Shown here one piece after another: positions 59,280 through 64,000 of a stretch of 64,000 nucleotides of DNA (the first letter of the stretch is position 1; each line of letters starts with the position of its first letter). The translations under genes were made by a program, and so were the position numbers. Origin of the DNA: Diphasiastrum complanatum (lineage: Eukaryota > Streptophyta > Lycopodiopsida > Lycopodiales > Lycopodiaceae). The notes beneath the pieces were generated by a model. The model worked only from the letters and a program-made list of their open reading frames with translations. It was not told where the DNA came from and made no database searches. Location of the stretch: positions 47,799,587-47,863,586 of the forward strand of contig CM055098.1 in the NCBI GenBank assembly GCA_029204225.1. The letters are read 5' to 3'.

Positions 59280-62200
59280 TGAGATCGGGACGATCAATAG
59301 CATGAAGGATAGCAATTCAAGCACCACACCTTCCCAGATTATCAAATGTACAACAAGAGGCAGAACCGGAACCAACACCAATGGATCCAATGGGCCAACT
59401 CGTACATGTCGCTCCCTTGCAAGCAGTCCAGAGAGCACCTTGGATGGAAATACCAAAATACGACGGATCATCACATCCCATCTGATTCCTCTAGATCTAC
59501 GAGCAAGCTTGTGAAATCTACGGCGAACGGACACCTGCGGAAAAGATGATGTTGTTCTCCATATCCCTATTGGCAGTGGCTCAGGATTGGTTTTTCAACC
59601 TGCCAGAGAAAAAAGATTCTACCTAGGAAGCGGTTGAAGCAGCTCTCATTACGCGCATTAAACCAAAAAAGTTCCTGGAAGACCCATTTCTCCTGCTGAG
59701 AAAAGTCCAGATGGGAAAACGAGAAAGGATCAGGGATTATATTGAATGGGTCAAACACCTACAATCCGAGTGCAGTGTAGCCCTAACTCCCGATCATGCG
59801 GTGATCATGTGGTTCCTAGCCGGACTACCACGAAGCATCAGAAGAGAACTTAAACGACAAGAGCAGTATGCTACTCTGCAAGAAGCTATGAAAGATGCCA
59901 TCAAGGAAGAGGATGAGAGATCTGACGACGAATATCCATCCACCCACACTCCTACTCCCTCATTAGCATCATCATCATCAAACGCATCCGCTCTATCCAC
60001 AGAACTATTGTTGGAGCAAATGATAAAATTACACAAACAACAGATGGAGCAACTTACAGTGCAGTTTGACCAGAAACTGAAAGCCTTACAAGGAGCTGTA
60101 GCAGTAATACCACATCAACCGGAACCAAACCAGCTGCAGTATCCTTGACGGAAGAATGTATGGTGTTCAATGTGCACGCAAAACCATACAGCGAACGAGT
60201 GTCCAGTCCTAGAGCAAAATCTGAGACTGACACATAGATTCTGCCATCTGCCCATGAACCACCTTTTCACATGGTAGAGCCCCAAGGAACCACGCACTGA
60301 AAGGCTCACACTTTTACTATCAAGTCGTGTTAGTTTACCACTCGGAGAACTACTGCGGATTGCACCACAAGCAAATAACCTTCTAGCTGAATGGGCCAAA
60401 GCGGATGAGGAGCCAGTAGCGCCTGAGCCCATATATTGTACGGGCTATGAAGAAACAAGTAACGTCCTCCACATTGGAGCAGCATGGGAAAGTGAGGAAT
60501 ACAACATCACTTTTCCAATCAAACACAAGAGATATGAGGACGAGGCAACAGTGGTAGATGGAGAATCGGATGTCAATTTGATCTCCACTACTTTGTATGA
60601 AAAATGGGGTCTGCAAGGGTTGAAGCCAGCAAGATTCGCCATCAAGCTAGCAGATCAATCCTGTGTGAAACCAAAAGGTGTAGTTGCCGATATCCTTGTA
60701 AAGATAGCAGGCATGAATTTTGTGATTACTTTTGTAGCCATGGATATACCTGAATCTCCAACTGCATACCGTGTTTTACTGGGAAGACCATGGTTGAGGA
60801 CTGCGCAAGTAGTACACAACTGGGGTACGAGGAAACTCACCTTCAAGAACAGATAACAGGCTATAAAGGTTGATCCAACCACATGGGCGGTGAAACCTAT
60901 TGCACCCAAGGCTGAGGATGGATCATCTACAACAAATCACACAATTGATCGCCCAAGGCCATTCAAGGGAGGTCATTATGATTCAGAGACGGATGTCATG
61001 ATATGGACAAATGCATTAGCAACTATTGATTGCCAGACATGTCAATATGAATCAGATCCTGAACCTAGTACATCTTCACCCAAGTGTTACACTATGGACA
61101 CACCAATCACATTTGAAGTGAATATGATAAATGTAGCATGGCTGTCAACGGAACCTATTGAGAACCCAATGGATGATGATTTAGTCCCGTGGCAACATGC
61201 TCTAACTTATAATAAGGAGATTGAACTGACTGATGAGCAAGTCCTACACCACATGGACCCAGATCGTTACGGAATCAAGAAAGTACTAGCTCAACCACTG
61301 CAAAAGTCTGCTATGGCGAAAGTCTCAAGGATTGATCCACCCAAGACACCTGCGAATAAGAAGAATCAGTTGAAGCAACGCTACAACCAGGTGATCCGAT
61401 GGAGTGATCTACCCGAAAAGGCGATAGCTACAGTGGATGTTGATATTCGCAATCATGAGGCGAATATCACGGCAGTTCCAATGAAAGACAACAAGGAAGA
61501 ATCCACCAAAATGACAAAAAAGAGTAAAAAGAAGGTGTTGGATTCCTTGAAGTCAATCAAGATGGACTCAGATACTGCGTCATCTTCTACGCAGGTGACA
61601 AAAAATCAAAAAATGACCAATCGGGCTAAGATCAATATGCTGAAAGAGGAATCTCGACGAGCACCAGTTCACAAGATGCCTGAGACTTTCAAAATTTAAA
61701 CCTTGGACGACATGGTAATAATGATGTCGCAAGCCCAGCGAGAACCTGATCAAAGTCAAGCACCAACGAAACAAGTCTTCGAGGGACATGCGCGAACATA
61801 GCTGATGAACCTTGCTGAGCCAGGTGAAGAAGAAAAGATAGTGCATGTGGGAGAGAAATTAACGCCCACACAGTTCAAGAGACTACGATCATTGTTGGTG
61901 GAGTATAAAGACTGTTTTGCCTGGAGTTATAGTGATCTGAAGGGCATTCCACCAATAGTAGTCCAACACACCATACCCTTGGTGGACGGAGCAGTCCCCA
62001 AGGTAAGCCGTTATTACCGCTGCAATCCAAATTATATAGAATTGATTAAGCAGGAGTTGCAGAAGTTGATGGATGTAGATTTCATTTATGAAATCGAGCA
62101 CACGGAATGGGTATCACCGATAGTTATAGTACCCAAGAAGAATGGCAAAATCTGGATTTGTGTGAATCTGAAGGCGCTAAATGCAGTTACCAAAAAGGAT

Positions 62201-62850
62201 CATTTTTCTTTACCATTTACAGAAAGTGTCCTCGACAGAGTAGATGGTGCCGAAGCCTACAGTTTTCTAGACGGCTTCAGTGGCTACAACCAGGTGAAGA
62301 TAGCCCCCCAGGACCAGCACAAGACAATGTTTGCCACGGAATGGAGAACCTATGTCTATAAAGTGATGCCATTCGGACTTTGCGATACCCCAAGCACTTT
62401 CCAGCGAGTCATGTAGATGACATTCAAAGATTATCTGCAAATTTTTTTGGAAATTTTCTTGGACGATCTGTGCATGCATGGACCAGACTCTGGACACTTA
62501 TCCAATTTGGAGAAGGTGTTACAAAAATGTCGCGACTAAAAGATCTCCCTGAATCCAGAAAAATGTCAATTCTAGGTGACACATGGCTTGATTCTCGACC
62601 ATATAGTGTCAAGACATGGGATCGCCATAGATCTATCAAATATCAAGATCATTGTTGATCTACCACCATCGGGGACGATCCGCAAAGTCTACATCTTCAT
62701 GGGTCATGCTAACTATTATAGGATCTTCATTCTTAATTTTGCGGTGTTAGCCCGACCAATTTACAAACTCGCAATGGATCCACATTGGAACGAGAAAGCC
62801 CTAAAGGTTTTCCAGAAGCTTAAGGATGCATTGGTAAATAAATTGTAAAT
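59280..62850 (+). mobile_element. Ty3/gypsy fossil (Athila/Tat-like), gag to RNase H
   Basis: Plus-strand parts: gag start (near 59400-59640, IPKYDG and WFFNLPEKK), gag core (59711-60148: IRDYIEWVKHLQ, MWFLAGLPRSIRREL, DAIKEEDE), aspartic protease-like region (60551-60856: VDGESDVNLISTTLYEKWGL...LLGRPWLR), a charged linker (60890-61699), and reverse transcriptase (61805-62490: PIVIVPKKNGKIWICVNLKALN, SFLDGFSGYNQV, MPFGLCDTPSTFQR, FLDDL), then the connection/RNase H start to about 62848. Related to the gag relic at 54300-55870. It is broken in several places, with long stretches open. Confidence 0.85.
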
Positions 62851-64000
62851 AAATAAAAGTGTAAATAAATAAAGTCATCCAATAAAATGTGTTGCGAGGG
62901 CATGGCATCCTGCACGCGTAAGCCCATGGCCCAATGAGCACGCAAGCTTAAGTGTAAATAAAATAAAATTGACTTGGGACTTGGAATTAAAATAAAACTA
63001 GAGGCCCAAAGTCATTTTTAAACTTAGAGATTACTTTCTAGAGTTGGGTCCAAATTGGGACTCACATGAATCTTGTGAATTTCAATGTACTTTTTAGAGA
63101 TCAAGTTGGGTCCAAGATGAATGGATAGGATCAATGTGAATATTAGCCAATAGGATTGAGGGGCAAGGGCCTTTCCCATTTTATAAAAAGACACCATTTG
63201 TACACTATTTTCATGCTTAATTGAGAGGAGGAGACTCTACTATTTTGAGAGCGCAAGCATCCTCATTTGCTAATCACTCTTGCTTATGTTATTTTTGTGA
63301 TTGCTTGTTATTTCCATTTCTTCCATGCTTTTTGTTTGTGATTAGTTAAGATTTCTCCATAAGCAATGACATTGAGCATTTGAGCTAGCCTCCATCTCAT
63401 CTCTCTCTCTTTCTCTCTTCTCTTCTCTCTTCCTCTTCTTTTCTATAATTTTCCTTCACCCAAAATCATGATGAATGTTAGTGGAGAGGAGTAGAGTTAA
63501 GGGAGAGTAGTGTTAGTGGTGAATAGAGTTAAGGGAGGAAGTAGGAAACTAACTAAAAATAGCATCTATGCATAGTTAGGTACCTATCCAATGATCTAAC
63601 CCTTGTTGACAGGCGGGAGGGCTATACTATGCAAGATCTTTGACCCCACAAGAAGAGAGCCAGTTTCATAGCTTGTGCATTTCTTTCCTCTTATATCTAT
63701 TACAGTTACACTTCTTATCAGTTGAGCGAGTTATTCTATAGCTAATTTTGATAGACATATGTCTGTGGCATTCACTCTTCACTTGTACTGAATTCCATAT
63801 TTTCTAACGTGGATTTACATGCGAGCTCTAGGAGCAACAATTCTAACTAATATGTGCAGGGAATTAGACACAGCCTAAAGTGTGAAAGTACTATACTTTA
63901 GGACCATAAATGGATCTACAAAATATCCACAAGAGTGATTGGATGCTTGCTTAACAATCTATCAAAAAACTAGTCATCAAGAAGCTGATAGGATCACTGA
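62851..64000 (+). mobile_element. LTR-like sequence at the window end
   Basis: 63655-63870 matches 38865-39070 block by block (GAGAGCCAGTTTC, CTTCTTATCA, TTGAGCGA, CTGAATTCCA, TCTAACGTGGATTT, ACAATTCTAACTAAT, GGGAATTAG), so it belongs to the LTR family of the Athila/Tat-like element. From 63880 the sequence instead resembles the LTR at 50535. Sequence from 62851 to 63650 has no coding region and is CT-rich near 63395-63440. Boundaries are unknown because the window ends here. Confidence 0.55.

Overview
The window looks like nuclear DNA of a seed plant with a large, transposon-filled genome. A gymnosperm is the best guess, inferred from very long introns packed with old elements, AT-rich sequence and many worn Ty3/gypsy and Ty1/copia copies; nothing in the sequence names the species. 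No bacterial, organellar or CRISPR features were seen.

Two host genes look complete, both on the minus strand. At 2445-3904 is a four-exon secreted class III peroxidase of 355 residues, with all catalytic residues and a C-terminal extension of the vacuolar-sorting kind. At 11729-34348 is a nine-exon gene for the 20S proteasome beta-1 subunit (PBA1/PSMB6 type, 237 residues). Its exons total 714 bp but are spread over 22.6 kb, because intron 6 (5.0 kb) and intron 2 (14.2 kb) have filled with transposons. One of its introns uses a GC-AG splice pair. The two genes are unrelated in function.

Layout: 1-2150 unassigned sequence and a copia remnant; 2376-4221 peroxidase gene with poly(A) signal and TATA candidate; 5100-5870 a microsatellite, a tandem duplication and a striking run of serial hairpins; 5.9-11.7 kb AT-rich sequence without a recognisable gene; 11.7-34.5 kb PBA1. 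Intron 6 of PBA1 holds two hAT (DUF659) transposase relics in opposite orientation and a short hAT-like element with an 8-bp target duplication. Intron 2 holds a gypsy fossil with a solo LTR nested in it, a possible composite hAT-like element carrying a tandemly duplicated coding fragment and a large GACTCGAATTTTT minisatellite, and a short LTR element of TRIM type.

From 35 kb to the end the window is a graveyard of LTR retrotransposons in both orientations (gypsy chromovirus-like, Athila/Tat-like gypsy, and at least four copia copies), often cut into one another. All are broken fossils.

The most unusual signals are the serial hairpin array at 5.45-5.82 kb, and a set of hAT-like repeats that share internal sequence while their ends carry different CpG-containing palindromic motifs (15.2, 25.0 and 29.2 kb, perhaps 17.4 kb).
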